DNA of 64,000 bases from Epiperipatus broadwayi. Lineage: Eukaryota > Onychophora > Udeonychophora > Euonychophora > Peripatidae. This document shows, piece by piece, positions 1 to 11,299 of the stretch. The notes beneath the pieces are model-generated. The model searched no databases and was not told the origin of the DNA. It saw only the letters and a program-made list of their open reading frames with translations. The stretch covers positions 7,215,334-7,279,333 of the forward strand of contig JAQFVV010012405.1 of assembly GCA_028023455.1 (NCBI GenBank), read 5' to 3'. A program made the position numbers and the translations under genes. Numbering within the stretch: position 1 is the first letter of the stretch; every line of letters begins with the position of its first letter.

Positions 1-1480
1 TACAAGCAAAGCCTCGTTCAATATCGCTTATTATGTAATTAATTCATCTGTACTCATTTTAATACCTTGTAAAGAATAAACTTCATATTAATTTTGCAAA
101 TATTAATTAATACAGTAGTAACAATAATTACTGGACTGATAAACATTCTGAGCGTTATTTACATTAATGTTCTGCCTTTTATTATTAGATCTAATCACAA
201 ATGAAAAATAAAACTATTTTCATTGATTTTTCCCCAGTTTTTATTACTATGTGAAAACAATCCGATTAAATGTTCAATAACACATATATAGTTACATATG
301 ATTGATTACAGTATTTGATTTGATATCATAAAGGTTGTTTTACATAGTTTGAATATTGTTGAATACTATATTTTTTTTAGCATTTATTGATAATAATAAA
401 AAGTCAGCTGTCACATGACTTATATATAGCTTGCATTTACAAATATGTAAAATTAAGAGCATGCTAATGAACTCTAAACAAGCTTTTTTATTTATTTTTT
501 TATGATAAATGCTACTACAAGAGAAGGCATTCAAATCATCTTTATCTTGGATTGTCCCCATCCTCAGACTGGTTTCGACCTATGGGTCTCTTCAGTGAGG
601 AGTTGGGACATTAGATTCAAAAAACCAACTCAAGCTAAGCATTTATCTAAAAGTTAATTGTCAAGAAAAAGATCTGAAACTTTTAGACATATATTTTTTT
701 TGTGAGTTGCTTTTATTTAAAAAATAATAATGCCAAAATGGAAAAGAAACATTAAAAAAAAATGACAATATTTATCTATCAGTTGTTGACATAATCAAAG
801 CATAGACTGATTTATAATTAATAAAATTAAATATAAAATGTATTGTTAATTATAAAATTTTCAGTATACAATTATATAATCTCACATTTAGACGTAACCT
901 TTTCTTCTGGAATTCTGCTGACAACAATGTGAAATTATTTAAATTAAAATTTTACAGGGAGTCATACTCTAGCATTATTTGTCTTTGATATCAGTCCATT
1001 TGATTTGCAATTTGTATATTCAGTTTAATTTTTAAATTTTTGTTATATTTTTCATCAAAAGATGGAGCCACTAAAATTCACATTCATGATTTTTTTTTTT
1101 TTACTTTTAGTGAAAACTTTTTTTTTGTCAAATATCTTTAATTCATTTTATTTGTTTTTTTTAAATGCAATTTTACAAAAAAAAGTTAGTTGAAATAAAA
1201 TAGTGCTTTAGTTAATTATTATATATTATTTTTTATCATTTATAAATGTAAATCTTTTTACATTATTAATAACGTCTAACAAATAGTCAGAACTTAATTT
1301 TTTTATGAAAATGCTTTTAAAATGTAAAAATATGTAAAATAAATACAGTAAAAAATAGTTTGATTTTTTTTTTATTTTAAAGGTTTAAACATTCATAGAT
1401 CTTTTATGATTGATAAATATGTATTTCTATATATTACTTTTCATATCTTATTTTAAAAAGTATCAAAGTGAAAAAAGATT
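1..1480. other. AT-rich non-coding stretch
   Basis: No recognisable gene, RNA or intact element is visible. The stretch is dominated by poly-A and poly-T runs and short open frames without domain character. The only structured piece is a repeat fragment near 553-645, listed separately. Confidence 0.6.
553..645. repeat. fragment of a dispersed repeat (hairpin-like family)
   Basis: The block reads TTGTCCCCATCC, then GGTTTCGACC, then TCTTCAGTGAGGAG. The same order of words occurs in the insert at 24263-24662 and, more loosely, at 25790-25860. A TCAGTGAGGAG word is also typical of hairpin family A arms. It is a short diverged piece with unclear limits. Confidence 0.4.
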
Positions 1481-1908
1481 CAGAAGAATTATTTAATATT
1501 GTTGGACTTTGTGAAGTTAGAAAAAAAGGGAAAAGATAATACAAAGACAACACAAGTGGAGTGGAATTCATTATAAATATTTAAAAAATGGAAGAACAAC
1601 AATTTTGAGATTGATCATGTATCAGATAGAGTGGCAAGATTAGTTTTTCAAACTAATGGAAGATACTAAATGCAAATAATTCAGGTTTTGTCCCAGTAAG
1701 TTCTTGTGATGAAGAAGTCAGAAATTTTTTGTATGTATATACAAAATGCTTATGATCAAACCAAATAACATTTTAAAATTGTCATGGATGACTTTAATAT
1801 AGAATTGGTAAATGTATGAAAGATGGAAGTGATGTGGGCAAATTTGGTTATAGTAATAGAAATGAAAGAGGACACATATTGGTGGTGTTTTCAGAAAATT
1901 AAAAACTG

Positions 1909-2048
1909 TATATTATGAATTCTTAAGATCATATGTCATGGCATCGGCCGGGATGTGAACCCACAACCGTCTGCAACCAACTACTTGCTTGCAAAGCAGC
2001 TGCGATCGACATCTTGGCTAACAACGCTTGACTATATTATGAATTCTT
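1909..2048 (-). mobile_element. tRNA-derived SINE with 16-bp target duplication
   Basis: On the minus strand the insert reads from GCGTTGTTAGCC (box A-like) through the pol III box B-like GGGTTCACATCCCGG to GATGCCATGACATATG. It is flanked by the exact 16-bp direct repeat TATATTATGAATTCTT at 1909-1924 and 2033-2048, which fixes the insert at 1925-2032. The duplicated bases are RTE sequence, so the SINE landed in RTE copy A. The same family occurs at 8245-8330, 37218-37325 and 60890-61011. Unlike those, this copy lacks an obvious homopolymer tail. Confidence 0.85.
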
Positions 2049-2272
2049 TCTTTGAGAAAATTGCTAAATGAAAGTAAACATGAAAGCATCCAAATAAAGG
2101 TATGGCACAATTGGATTATATTTTGACTAACTGAAAATATGTATTTCAAGATTGTAATATTTTAATAAACTCGATATGGGAAGTGATCTTAATACATTCA
2201 ATACAAAAAGTTACTATTTATAAGACATAACATATGTGTTCATGCAAAACTAGAGAAATTGATACTGGTAAG

Positions 2273-2427
2273 AAATTTGGTATTAATAGTTAATATTCCT
2301 AATCTTCAGAAATATTCCAATGAATTTAAATTAGAACTTGCAAATCATTTTAAAATATCAACAGATATTGAAAATGTTTCAGATTTGACTGAAGGTAGCT
2401 GATAATCTATTAAGAATTGCAAGAAAG
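2273..2427 (+). repeat. left copy of RTE-derived direct repeat flanking a 1.39-kb insert
   Basis: This block (AAATTTGGTATTAATAG onward) is repeated at 3819-3984. The first roughly 115 bases look identical; the left copy then lacks 11 bases near 2396. It corresponds to the part of the RTE between endonuclease and reverse transcriptase (the IPNLQKHSNEFKLE-like region). Confidence 0.85.
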
Positions 2428-3818
2428 TATAACAGGGCTGAGTTCAAACCCTGTTCTAAGTCAGATGATAATATTACCTAGCATATATATCTAATTAAAT
2501 CAAAAGTAATTTCAAGTAAATTATTCTTTTTCGTTGTGGTCTTGTATGCGAGTGCATACATATATATTTAGGTAATTAAATAAAAAACATTGAAATATAA
2601 GAGGGACGGGGGATTATATGGTTTGTGCTCTGATATTTATTTATATGCGTGTTTATATTGCTGCATGAGTGAGTAAATGTAATAATTTCGTAAAAAGGAA
2701 TAAAAGTTATTTTAATTTAAAAAGAAATATTCCAAGATGGTCGATTAAAGGAAGAATGTCACAAATTATAAAAAAAATTAATTAATTGCAAAGAAAGGAC
2801 CCGAACAGTTGCAGATCACTATCTTGAGACAAAGACATTTTAATTAATAAAATAAAATGTTAAAAGTAATAGACAATGAACGGTCGAGTGTAGATCGCAA
2901 GGTAAATTGGAAATTCCTAAGCTTAGATAAGAGAAACAAAGAAAAGTATTGAAAAGATTTTCATTTTGCAAACCATGTGGTTCAATTAAAGAAGAAAGAA
3001 CAATAGCATGATTAAGGAGATTCGAAAAAGCTGAACTAAGAGGGACTTATATAGCTGTGACTGCCACGTGCAGGATCATAAGAAAAAGTTGGTAAAAAGA
3101 AAAAAAAGTTTATAATCGAAAAATCATGAACAGGCTGGGGTAGAAGAGCAGAACGGGCCAGGCTATGCCATCCATCCTGTGGAGAGACTACCATCACTGT
3201 AAATGTAGGAGCGAAGCCCTTCTTCAAACTATGAAAAGAACAGCCTTCACCGGACGCCATTGATTGCCTTATGGAAATTGACCAAAGAAAGAAATTTTTT
3301 AATTGTACAGCTAATAATCTACACCCGGGTGAGATAAACGAGGTAAACCAAACATTTTCATAAGTGATACTAACTATTTTGAATGAAAGCACATCCTGGG
3401 ATTCTATGGGTTTTGTTTTATTATTTGTTTTATATTAATAAATATTAATTAGTATTATAAATTTAATTGTGTGTGTTAGTGTTAATTTCTTAAAATAATA
3501 TTAAAAAGCAAAAAGTAGGAAAGCAAACGAATAGTTCATGTGCTACATGCGCATTTTTATATGTTCCCTCCACCTCTTTCCCACGGTCACCGACTACTAC
3601 CCCTGAGTGAGCTAGCCAGAGGTACAACCTCTAACCACAAGAAATAGATACTCATCCTCTCCCAGCATAATTCTTATTTATTCATAGGTAAGATGGCGCT
3701 TGAGGTCATTATTGATGCTCATAAATATGTTGGACGAGTAATTAGAGGGCATCGCAAAAACAACCACACATATATGTGTTCATATTATAAATTTCTGTTA
3801 AATAAAAGAGCAAAACTT
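2428..3818. other. 1.39-kb insert between duplicated RTE segments
   Basis: This stretch is not RTE sequence and separates two copies of the same RTE segment. 3030-3410 is less AT-rich than its surroundings, with no protein family I recognise in any frame. 2447-2475 carries GAGTTCAAACCC, a box B-like word. 3580-3650 is pyrimidine-rich. It may be an older transposon fragment or a filler captured during break repair. I could not find terminal repeats. Confidence 0.45.
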
Positions 3819-3984
3819 AAATTTGGTATTAATAGTTAATATTCCTAATCTTCAGAAATATTCCAATGAATTTAAATTAGAACTTGCAAATCATTTTAAA
3901 ATATCAACAGATATTGAAAATGTTTCAGATTTGACTGAAGTCAATAAGAAGATAGCTGATAATCTATTAAGAATTGCAAGAAAG
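3819..3984 (+). repeat. right copy of RTE-derived direct repeat
   Basis: This partner of 2273-2427 is longer by 11 bases (a TCAATAAGAAG-type segment kept here). The RTE reading continues from it into 3985-4910, so this is probably the original locus and the left copy is the extra or broken side. Confidence 0.8.
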
Positions 3985-4897
3985 ATAGCTAATGCAAAAC
4001 AGTAGCAATTTATCAATAAATTTTGTACTGAATATATGAAGAAAATAAGGAGTATGAAATTTTTTTTTAAATGAATCATTAAGAATTAAAGATCTATAAT
4101 TTTGTTATGTTTTATATAAAATACATAATAATGATATAAGAAATTTTAATTATGAATTGGCAAGGAAATCTGTAAAAGAGAATAAAATCTCAAAAATTCT
4201 AAAACAACATATTGGTATTGGAAAGAAAGTTATTTCTAGAAGAAAAATATAAGATAGAACTATTAGAAATGACATAATAAAATATGTGGTAGAGTTTTGT
4301 AAAGAATTATATGGTAATAAAGAACGAGAAAATAAAACATGCTCTATAATTATTACATCTACATTGCCCAACATTTTAAATAAAAAGTCAGATGGGTGAT
4401 TAAATCTACGAAGAGAGGAAAAGCTCAATTATAATTAATATCTTAAAAATAGTAAATGAAGAAACAGAAAAAACAGTGGCAAAGTTATATACCAAATATC
4501 TAAATGATAAAGATGCACAAGATGATTAGAAGAATGCAATAGAAATGTTGATTTTTAAAAAAATGTAATAAAGAAGATATTAGAAATTAGAGACTTATCA
4601 GTCTTTCATCGGTTTTATATAAAATCTTTACCAAGATAATTGCAACTCATCTCCATGAACTTTGGATTCTAACAAACCAAAAAAGTGAGCTGGATATAAA
4701 AGTGATTTGAGCAAAATGGATCATTTCAAATATTGATAAAGGTTATAGAAAGATCCAATGAATGAAGTTGCCATCATTCTTTGTTCATTTGTTTCTTTAA
4801 GCATTTCCACAATGATTAAAGTCTGGGATCATCAAGATATGCATCCAGTATATTGTTATATTTTTAAGAATATTTATCAAAATGCAACAGTAACATC

Positions 4898-5167
4898 TAT
4901 ATTATATGTTACATGATCACCATCTCTTATACTAGCACATAACTGTTGTTAAAACAGGTGAAACTCTCCATGCAGCAATGCCATCCTATGCCAAACAGAG
5001 TAATCAATGGATGCCGAAGGCCATAAGCCAGAAACTAATCTGGGGATATTGGAGTAGGCACTAGATGGGTATTTTATGCACAAGCCTTCTGGCATCCATT
5101 TATTACTCTGGTTGGCACAGGGTGGTACTACTGTATGGAGAATTTTGCCTATTTTATATTATATGTT
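4898..5167 (-). mobile_element. hairpin family A copy with 13-bp target duplication
   Basis: The direct repeat TATATTATATGTT lies at 4898-4910 and 5155-5167 and bounds a 244-bp insert in RTE copy A. The insert starts with ACATGATCACC (the near-complete outer end) and stops at TTTTGCCTATTT, short of the usual other end. Its arms AGTAATCAATGGATGCC and GGCATCCATTTATTACT are inverted to each other. One kept end plus one cut end fits retroposition in minus orientation. Confidence 0.8.
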
Positions 5168-6059
5168 GATATTAATAAGATTAATAGTCAAAAAGTTCAG
5201 AGTGATTCTATATCTCCAAAACTATCTCCAGCAATTTTATAAGAAGTATTTTGGGGTTAAAATAAAAAGCTAAGGGAGTAGAAGTAAGTGAATATTATAT
5301 GAATCATCTAGAATTTGCAGATGATGTGCTTCATTTTGCAAATAATCCTTCAAAGCTTCAGAAAATTTGTCAAGAGTTATCAAATAAATGCTAAAAAACT
5401 AAAACAATGTTTAATGCATTTTCATAGTACAAAACAAAGATTAATAAATCAAACAGACAAAGACATAATGGATGAAATTAATCTCATAGAATTAAATTCG
5501 GTGATTTTTTAAAATAGAAATACATTTACATTTTTAAAAAAATGCTTATGTGTTTGAAAAGGAAGGTTTTTACTGTGTTTTATCAGTTCTTACTTATGAA
5601 TCTGAAACTTGAATACATAACAGAAGAGTAATACAAAGACTTATAGATCACTCAATAAAAAAATGGAGAAATGTATGTTAGGAGAAGCAAGAAGAAGTCA
5701 AAAATAAAATTCAGGATGAGAGGGCCAACAAGTATTCTGACACCATTGAAAGAATTAAGACACTGAAATGGAATTTTGCAGAATATATTGCTAAAGGGAT
5801 TATAATAGGTAGATAGTTGAAGTCTTAAACTGGATCCCAAGAGATTGTAAAAGACCTACAATGAGACTAGGTGTGAAATGGGTGAATAAAATAATGAAGT
5901 TTGCTGATGTGCTGTGAAGAAGAGAGGCTAGAGATCAGAATTAACTGAATTAAATTTGGAGAGACTATCCTGCACTGGATTGATAAAAAATTAAAAATAG
6001 AGATGATGATGAAAAGAATTAAAACTTATTTTATCTTATGTTAGTTTTAATTAAAGCAG

Positions 6060-6180
6060 AGAAGCATAGAGTTCTGATGAAGACTGCTGGACAGTCAAAA
6101 CTGTAAGGAAAATAAAGAAGTTTTTAAGAAAATTTGTTTGCATTGAAGTGTATATGAAAGAACTGTTATAAGCAATATAT
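6060..6180 (+). repeat. Penelope-associated CTGATGA...GAAA-type motif fragment
   Basis: CTGATGA at 6074-6080 is followed by AGACTGCTGGACAGTC, a stem-loop, then AAAACTGTAAGGAAAATAAA. The same block with GAAAC instead of AAAAC occurs as an inverted pair at 51047-51530. It sits just past the 3' tail of RTE copy A. The core resembles half of a hammerhead ribozyme, but the GAAA box is changed here. Confidence 0.5.
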
Positions 6181-7075
6181 TTATGTTAGTTTAAATTTTT
6201 TTTTACATTTTCATTTAATTTGGTTTTCCTGGTATAAATCTTATGGAACAAAACACATTGTCAATATTCTTAATGCTCCAATTGGTCAAATAAATCAATC
6301 TTATGCTTATTATCTCTTAGTATGGCCATTGATTTAAATACCTACAGGAAAATATACACTGTAATCAGTCTCTTCTGGGGTAGAACATTTTTTGTATACA
6401 TATTTTCAGTTGAAAGTTAAAAAAATATCTTATTCTCCATGAAAGTTTTCATTTGACCTACAGTTTATTCCTATTTTGTCATTGTAGGGATTGAATCTAG
6501 ATTGACAAAAGATAATAATCTTTCACTCATAAAAGATATTGTTAGTTTGCATCACTATTTAGTATCAATTATTTTTTAATTAATGCTTACATTATTTGGT
6601 TAAACATATCAATGAAGAGAACACAACTGGCTAAAACTATATAAGAATTGAGTATGTAATAATAAAATTACTAAAGCTAATTGATTACATTTTATCTTTT
6701 AGTAATTTCAAAAGCTTCTAGGTTGGTTTACTGTGAATTTTCTACAAAGCCATTGGAAGCTTCACTTACTTCCTGTTAAGTCACATATAATTTGAGTTAT
6801 TTATTTATTATTTAGATACAGTTATGATTTCCTTAGTAGCCTTGAAATTGAAAAAATTATCCAAAAGACTTAGAGTATTGTAATAAATTCTTCACAACTT
6901 TTTTTTTTTTTTTGATAAACCATAGCCTTGTTGTGTTTATTTCTTCAGACTTCTGCTCAATATTTGAAATGACTCTCCAGAACTTTCTCTGGCTTCTGCT
7001 ATACTAAATTCTCTACTAATTTTTGTTATCTATTTTATTTCAGTAGTTGTAGCATAAACTTTCTGCTTTTGCTTG
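6181..7075. other. AT-rich non-coding stretch
   Basis: I see no gene, RNA or recognisable element between the motif block and the next hairpin copy, only poly-T runs near 6900. Confidence 0.5.
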
Positions 7076-7498
7076 CTATTTTGACCTGAGGCAAAATTCC
7101 ATATAGTAGTAGCACTCACTGCAAGCCAGAGTAATCAATGGATGCAGGAAAGTTTGTGCATAAAATCCCTATCTAGTGCCTACTCATCCAATATCTCCAG
7201 ACTAGTTTCTAGATTGTGGCTTCATCAGTGAGGAGCCTTAAATCTGAGAGCACTGCACCTAGATCTCCAATGAAAGCCACAAGCTAGAAACTAGTCTAGG
7301 GATATTGGATTTTATGCGCCACAAGCTAGAAACTAGTCTAGGGATATTGGATTTTATGCACAAACATTCCTGCATCCATTGATTACTCTGGCTTGCACTG
7401 AGTAGTTCTATTGTATGGAGAGTTTTGCCTCTGTGTAAACAGCTTGTATAAGCTTAAAGAATGGTGGTCATGTGATGTTTAGTGGCTATTTTGACCTG
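7076..7498 (+). mobile_element. hairpin family A copy with 13-14-bp target duplication
   Basis: CTATTTTGACCTG occurs at 7076-7088 and 7486-7498. The insert keeps the family's intact outer end (GTGATGTTTAGTGG) on the right and is cut on the left at AGGCAAAATTCC. The two arms form a hairpin through GTAATCAATGGATGC and GCATCCATTGATTAC. A unit of about 38 bases around CCACAAGCTAGAAACTAGTC is duplicated in tandem at 7281-7358, which is specific to this copy. Confidence 0.85.
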
Positions 7499-7519
7499 TT
7501 TGTTTAGAAGTTTGTGATG

Positions 7520-8190
7520 GTGGTATTTTAATAGTAATTATATTTTGGATTATTTCCATAATCCTGTTAAGTGCATTAAAAAAATTCAAACTTATGTTTA
7601 AACTTTTCATATATATATATATATAACTGTTGGTAATAGCACACGTATTAGTATATAACGCAATGCTTTAAGTGATATAATTATTCTCATTTTTAGGTGT
7701 TTCTGGCTTGACCCATGATAATACTAGCATGCGAATCAAACCTAGACCTTTAGAGTCATGAAATACTAAAGTTAAGGTGATGCTCTAGCCAATCGCTTCA
7801 TTGATTAGAAAATTACTTATATTCAATATTCATAAATTTTAATAAAGGTTTGTTCCATGTTAGAACTATCATAGATTAACCCAGCAATACCCGAAAAAGA
7901 GAGTAGAGTAATACTATTCAAAATGTTATATACTACTCTATGCTACTATTAACAGGCAGTTGATTAGAGTGTCACCTTAAATCCAGTATCTAAAAATCCA
8001 AGTTTTATTCCCATCCTGCTTCTATTGCTGGTCAGACCAGCGACATCATGTTTATACTAACATATGTTTAATCATTGATAGTTAAATGTATTTGAAAAGT
8101 TTTAAAAAGTTTGAATTTTTCTAAAGACATTTAACAATTAATATTAATTGATGGAAATAATCCGAAATATAATTACCTATGTTACTTTAT
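7520..8190. mobile_element. fold-back element with tRNA-like arms (family D)
   Basis: 7525-7800 and 7950-8190 are imperfect inverted copies: GGATTATTTCC against GGAAATAATCC, TTCAAACTT against AAGTTTGAA, and so on. Each arm carries a tRNA-like block. On the plus strand at 7961-8025 GTTGATTAGAGTGTCACC resembles box A and CCAAGTTTTATTCCC resembles box B; the minus-strand counterpart at 7725-7795 reads GGCTAGAGCATCACC and GGTCTAGGTTTGATTC. It is probably two SINE-related units head to head. Confidence 0.6.
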
Positions 8191-8244
8191 ATTGTCAATA
8201 ATATGCTAATATAATAAAATCATTCTTTAAAACGATAAGATTCT

Positions 8245-8330
8245 TGCGGATAGTGTTTTTCAGACAGCTGCTTTACAAGCAGTTGTCCCGGGTTTGCTTC
8301 CCGGCTGATGCTATGACACATGAAAAAAAA
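8245..8330 (+). mobile_element. tRNA-derived SINE fragment
   Basis: GCTGCTTTACAAGCAG forms an anticodon-like stem-loop, followed by a perfect T stem (CCGGG and CCCGG around TTTGCTT), then GATGCTATGACACATG and an A run. The 3' part matches the SINE at 60890-61011. The box A half is poorly preserved. Confidence 0.7.
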
Positions 8331-10349
8331 GTTTACTTTCTGTTTGATGATCTTATCCAACTCGAATAATCTGATAAATGCATATTTAGCCACTTTTAGC
8401 TAGACTAAGAAGATGTCTGATTGACCTTTTACTAGTAGTGGAAAAGATGTTTTGTACTGGTCTCTTAATTCTCTTTATCTTATTTAATAAACAAGAATGA
8501 TTATCTCAACCTTAGTAGTGGATAGAAAGTGGCACTCGAAGTTAAAATATTGTACCGTCAACATTGAATAACATGCTATGATAGAAATTTAGATAGCTAA
8601 ACTTCATATATATAAAATATGTTGTAATTAAAGATCTAAAAATATAAAAGAAATGATATTATATTTATCTATACTCTAGTGATTAATTTTCTTTTTTGGT
8701 GTTGTAGAAGATTTTGATTTGAAACTAATCCCCCTCCCTCCCGACCACCAAGTGGTTGTGGGAGCCCTTTTGAAATTGCAGTCTAATAATCACTTGCCAG
8801 GGTTTATGCTGAATCTTATTAATAATGCAAATGATGTTCTAATTACTTCATTCATTATTTATCATTTTTACCCTAGTCAGAAGATTAATTTTTACAAGAA
8901 ATGAAAAGTAATTAGTCTTAGGTCAAAGTTGCTGACTTTTTTTTTTTATCTTTAAAAAAGTAAGAAGTCGTATAAGTTTAAAAATATATTTCTGAATTAA
9001 CAGTTAAAATAGCAACTTAATTATATTACTTCCAACAATTGACAGTTGCAGGTGAAATGAAAGAATTTTCTCTTGGCCCTGCCAAGAAACGATGCCGTGT
9101 TTCATTAATTCTCTTTTAATTAATTTAATTAACTTGAATAAAAATTAGCAGGTCATTAGTCTTGCGAATTTCAATTTTCTTGAGCAAAATTAGAAGGGTT
9201 ACTTATTTATTCTGGTTTTTTTTTTCTTTTTAAAATCTAATAAAGTTTTCATTATTTGGATCTATTTACTCCACCCCTGTCACTTTTTTCATCCCACCTT
9301 TCTGAATTAAATTTACAGATAAATCTAACAGGTATAACAGGCTTTGAATTAAATTTACAGATAAATCTAACAGGTGTAACAGGCTTTAAATAGCCGACTC
9401 TATGGTAAAGGTCTCTTTAAGAGCTCCTCGTAGAGAAACAGCGCCCTGTGGACATAACGCAATGAGCTTTGGATCATCAAGTCGTCCGATCGATTTTTAT
9501 TATTTATTGAGAAAGAGCAAAAAAAGAATATTTACCTAGCTTTCTAAGTGCTGTAAATTCTGAGCTGTTTTTCATTTTTAATATTCTATAGCTAGATACC
9601 AATTTACTGACCAGCATTGAATAGTTTCTTGAGTTGGCTTTACTTTGATTGGGCTCGAATCGAAACTATAGGATGCGATTTTCCATTGTACATGAGGCCC
9701 CTCTCTTCAATTTACAGAACACTAATATTTTTTTTTGTTTCCTTTTACTAAAACGATTAATAATTCCCATTTTGACTTTTCCCGAAATCCTTACAACGGT
9801 TTTTTTTCTTTTAGTATTGCCTTTTATGTAGCTAGAAAAGCAAGTTCCAAAATTCTGCCCTGAATTGTTGATTCAGTGATTTCTGTTGTTTGCTGAACAA
9901 AAATATAGAGAAGAGAGCATGCTTCTTTTCCAAATGTGAATATGATAGAAATTTTGACCTTTTCTAGTTGATTGCTGTAACATTATTTAATCTCATAAGC
10001 AAGTGACTAAATATACAGATGTTTATTCTTTTAGTGATATATAATGTAGGATTAGCAATCAAAGTTATTCTGTATTAAATCTTATTATGGAATAGGCAAT
10101 AATTGTGTATGTGAAGTCTCACTTTTTTCAAAATATCAGCATACAAAAAATATGATTCAAAATAACAGTGTTTGCATATTGCTTTCATTTAACTAATCTT
10201 TAATAATAATAAAAAATTATAAGTAAAATATTTGGAAATACTATCATATGATAACAATTTATAATAATACTGGATACTTGTGAGTTTTCAAGTAAACCAA
10301 GGTGGCAGCTCGTATTTTTGATAAATGTAGTTTTGAGAGCCTATAATCT
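8331..10349. other. repeat-poor non-coding island, possible regulatory DNA
   Basis: Unlike most of the window, 8690-9830 shares nothing I can see with the local repeat families and has mixed base composition. It contains ATGCAAAT (near 8826), several TAATTA and TTAATTA words (8905, 9115-9130), TGACAG (9041) and a GGCCCTGCCAAGAAACGATGC block (9076). 8707-8901 can be read as an open stretch after a splice-acceptor-like TTTTGGTGTTGTAG, with a peptide DFDLKLIPLPPDHQ and onward, but I find no donor or partner exon. I do not call a gene. Confidence 0.35.
9304..9387. repeat. 42-bp tandem duplication
   Basis: The unit beginning GAATTAAATTTACAG starts at 9304 and again at 9346 and ends with ACAGGCTTT each time. 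The two units differ at about one base, so the duplication is recent relative to its surroundings. Confidence 0.85.
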
Positions 10350-11119
10350 ATTGAAAATGTTAAACCACTAAACATCACATGATCACCTTTTCTATACTAG
10401 CACATAATTGTTGTAAACAAAGGCAAAACTCTCCATACAGTAGTGCCACCCTGTGCCAAACAAAGTAATTGATGAGTAGGCACTAGATAAGGATTTTATG
10501 CACAAGCCTTCTGACATCCATTGATTACTCTGTTTGGCACAGGGTGGCACTACTGTATGGAGAGTTTGTATTGGAGAGATGGAGAAGTAGTATGGAGGGT
10601 AAGAAAAGTTTAAATATATATAGAAGTAAACGGAATATTGGAAGCGCGTTAATTTATGATAATAGTAAGGAAAGTAGTTTATTGTTTAAGGCTCGAATGG
10701 GATCTTTAGCAACAAGAGAATATACATGTAAATGGAAAACTATGGGTGATTTAGCATGCAAATTGTGTAAGGAAGGTATAAAAAATATTAGGCATCTGTT
10801 GATTGAATGTAAATGCTTGAAAGCAGAAAGGGTACAGATAATAAAGTTATGGGAGAATAGGTATGAACAAAGTGACAATATAGAAAGTGAGTTAGTAGTT
10901 TTTATGCTGGGTTTGCGAAAAGATAAGGGGGATTTAGATTTAAAGGCCATAGAGTTGACAAAGATTATGTTGTGGAAATGGGATGGGGCAGAATATGGGA
11001 AGACTTAGAGTGGGGAATGAAAAATAAAGTGGCTAACAGGTTTATCTGTGCATAGTTGCTGAGATATTCTTGACTTCGTTTAAGGAGAAGCCAAATACAT
11101 CACATCACATTGAAAATGT
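10350..11119. mobile_element. hairpin family A and LINE 3' end fused inside one 11-bp duplication
   Basis: ATTGAAAATGT occurs at 10350-10360 and 11109-11119. Between them, 10361-10567 is hairpin family A with its intact outer end (TAAACCACTAAACATC) at the left edge. 10568-11108 is the 5'-truncated 3' part of a non-LTR retrotransposon, ending at the right edge with ACATCACATCAC. Both element 3' ends face outward and the truncated 5' ends meet near 10567. The shared duplication implies a single insertion event. Confidence 0.7.
10562..11008 (+). pseudogene. C-terminal part of a non-LTR retrotransposon polyprotein
   Basis: The frame encodes about 148 residues of element sequence ending in a stop at 11006-11008. 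It contains a zinc-finger-like cluster CKLCKEGIKNIRHLLIEC (C-x2-C-x8-H-x4-C), which is typical of the region after the reverse transcriptase in several LINE clades. The start at 10544 lies in hairpin DNA and is an accident of the fusion; the true protein is cut before about RWRSSMEG. A decayed relative is at 50880-55470, where CSLFRDSKMNNKHLFLG marks the same region. It cannot be active because endonuclease and reverse transcriptase are missing. The exact clade is not determined. Confidence 0.75.
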
Positions 11120-11238
11120 GTTAGTTGTTAAATTAAAACAAAATTAATAAATTGATTGGTAAATTTTAAAAATGGAATAAATTCTGATAAATTTTATTAA
11201 GAAATATTTCTTCTTTTTTTTTTTACTTATAACATGGG

Positions 11239-11292
11239 AAACATCACATGATCACTTTTTCTTATGCTTGTGACATGCTCTTAGCATTGTTG
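11239..11292 (-). repeat. hairpin family A end fragment
   Basis: AAACATCACATGATCAC followed by TTATGCTTGTG matches the outer end of the family; similarity fades soon after. I could not locate a duplication for it. Confidence 0.55.
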
Positions 11293-11299
11293 TACTTTG

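Larger units (their letters stand above)
1490..6020 (+). mobile_element. RTE-clade LINE, decayed near-full-length copy (copy A)
   Basis: The sequence parallels the better preserved RTE at 27863-31180 from the endonuclease to the 3' tail. About 1500 gives GLCEVRKKG, 1565-1660 gives the SGVEFIINI and VSDRVARLV region, 1785-1880 the GDFN-like and GNRNERGH-like region. 4570-4660 carries the fingers region with KIFTKIIATHL, 5310-5345 gives HLEFADDVLHFANN (the catalytic FADD of motif C), and 5640-6000 the C-terminal MERCMLG, SWAGHIA and RDCKRP-like segments. It ends in a short GATGATGA tail. Stops and frameshifts are everywhere, so it is inactive. It is interrupted by a SINE (1925-2032), a 1.39-kb insert (2428-3818) and a hairpin element (4911-5154), all of which must be younger. 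Confidence 0.85.

Noticed and set aside
3036-3392. 118-codon minus-strand open frame
   Set aside because: It lies inside the insert 2428-3818, shows no recognisable family, and has no conserved partner. GC content alone lengthens open frames here.
8707-8901. Host gene exon
   Set aside because: There is an acceptor-like sequence but no donor, no neighbouring exon and no recognised protein; kept only as part of an unexplained island.
10368-10567. Cut-and-paste MITE interpretation of hairpin family A
   Set aside because: Duplication lengths vary and one side is truncated at different points in different copies, which does not fit a transposase using two terminal repeats.
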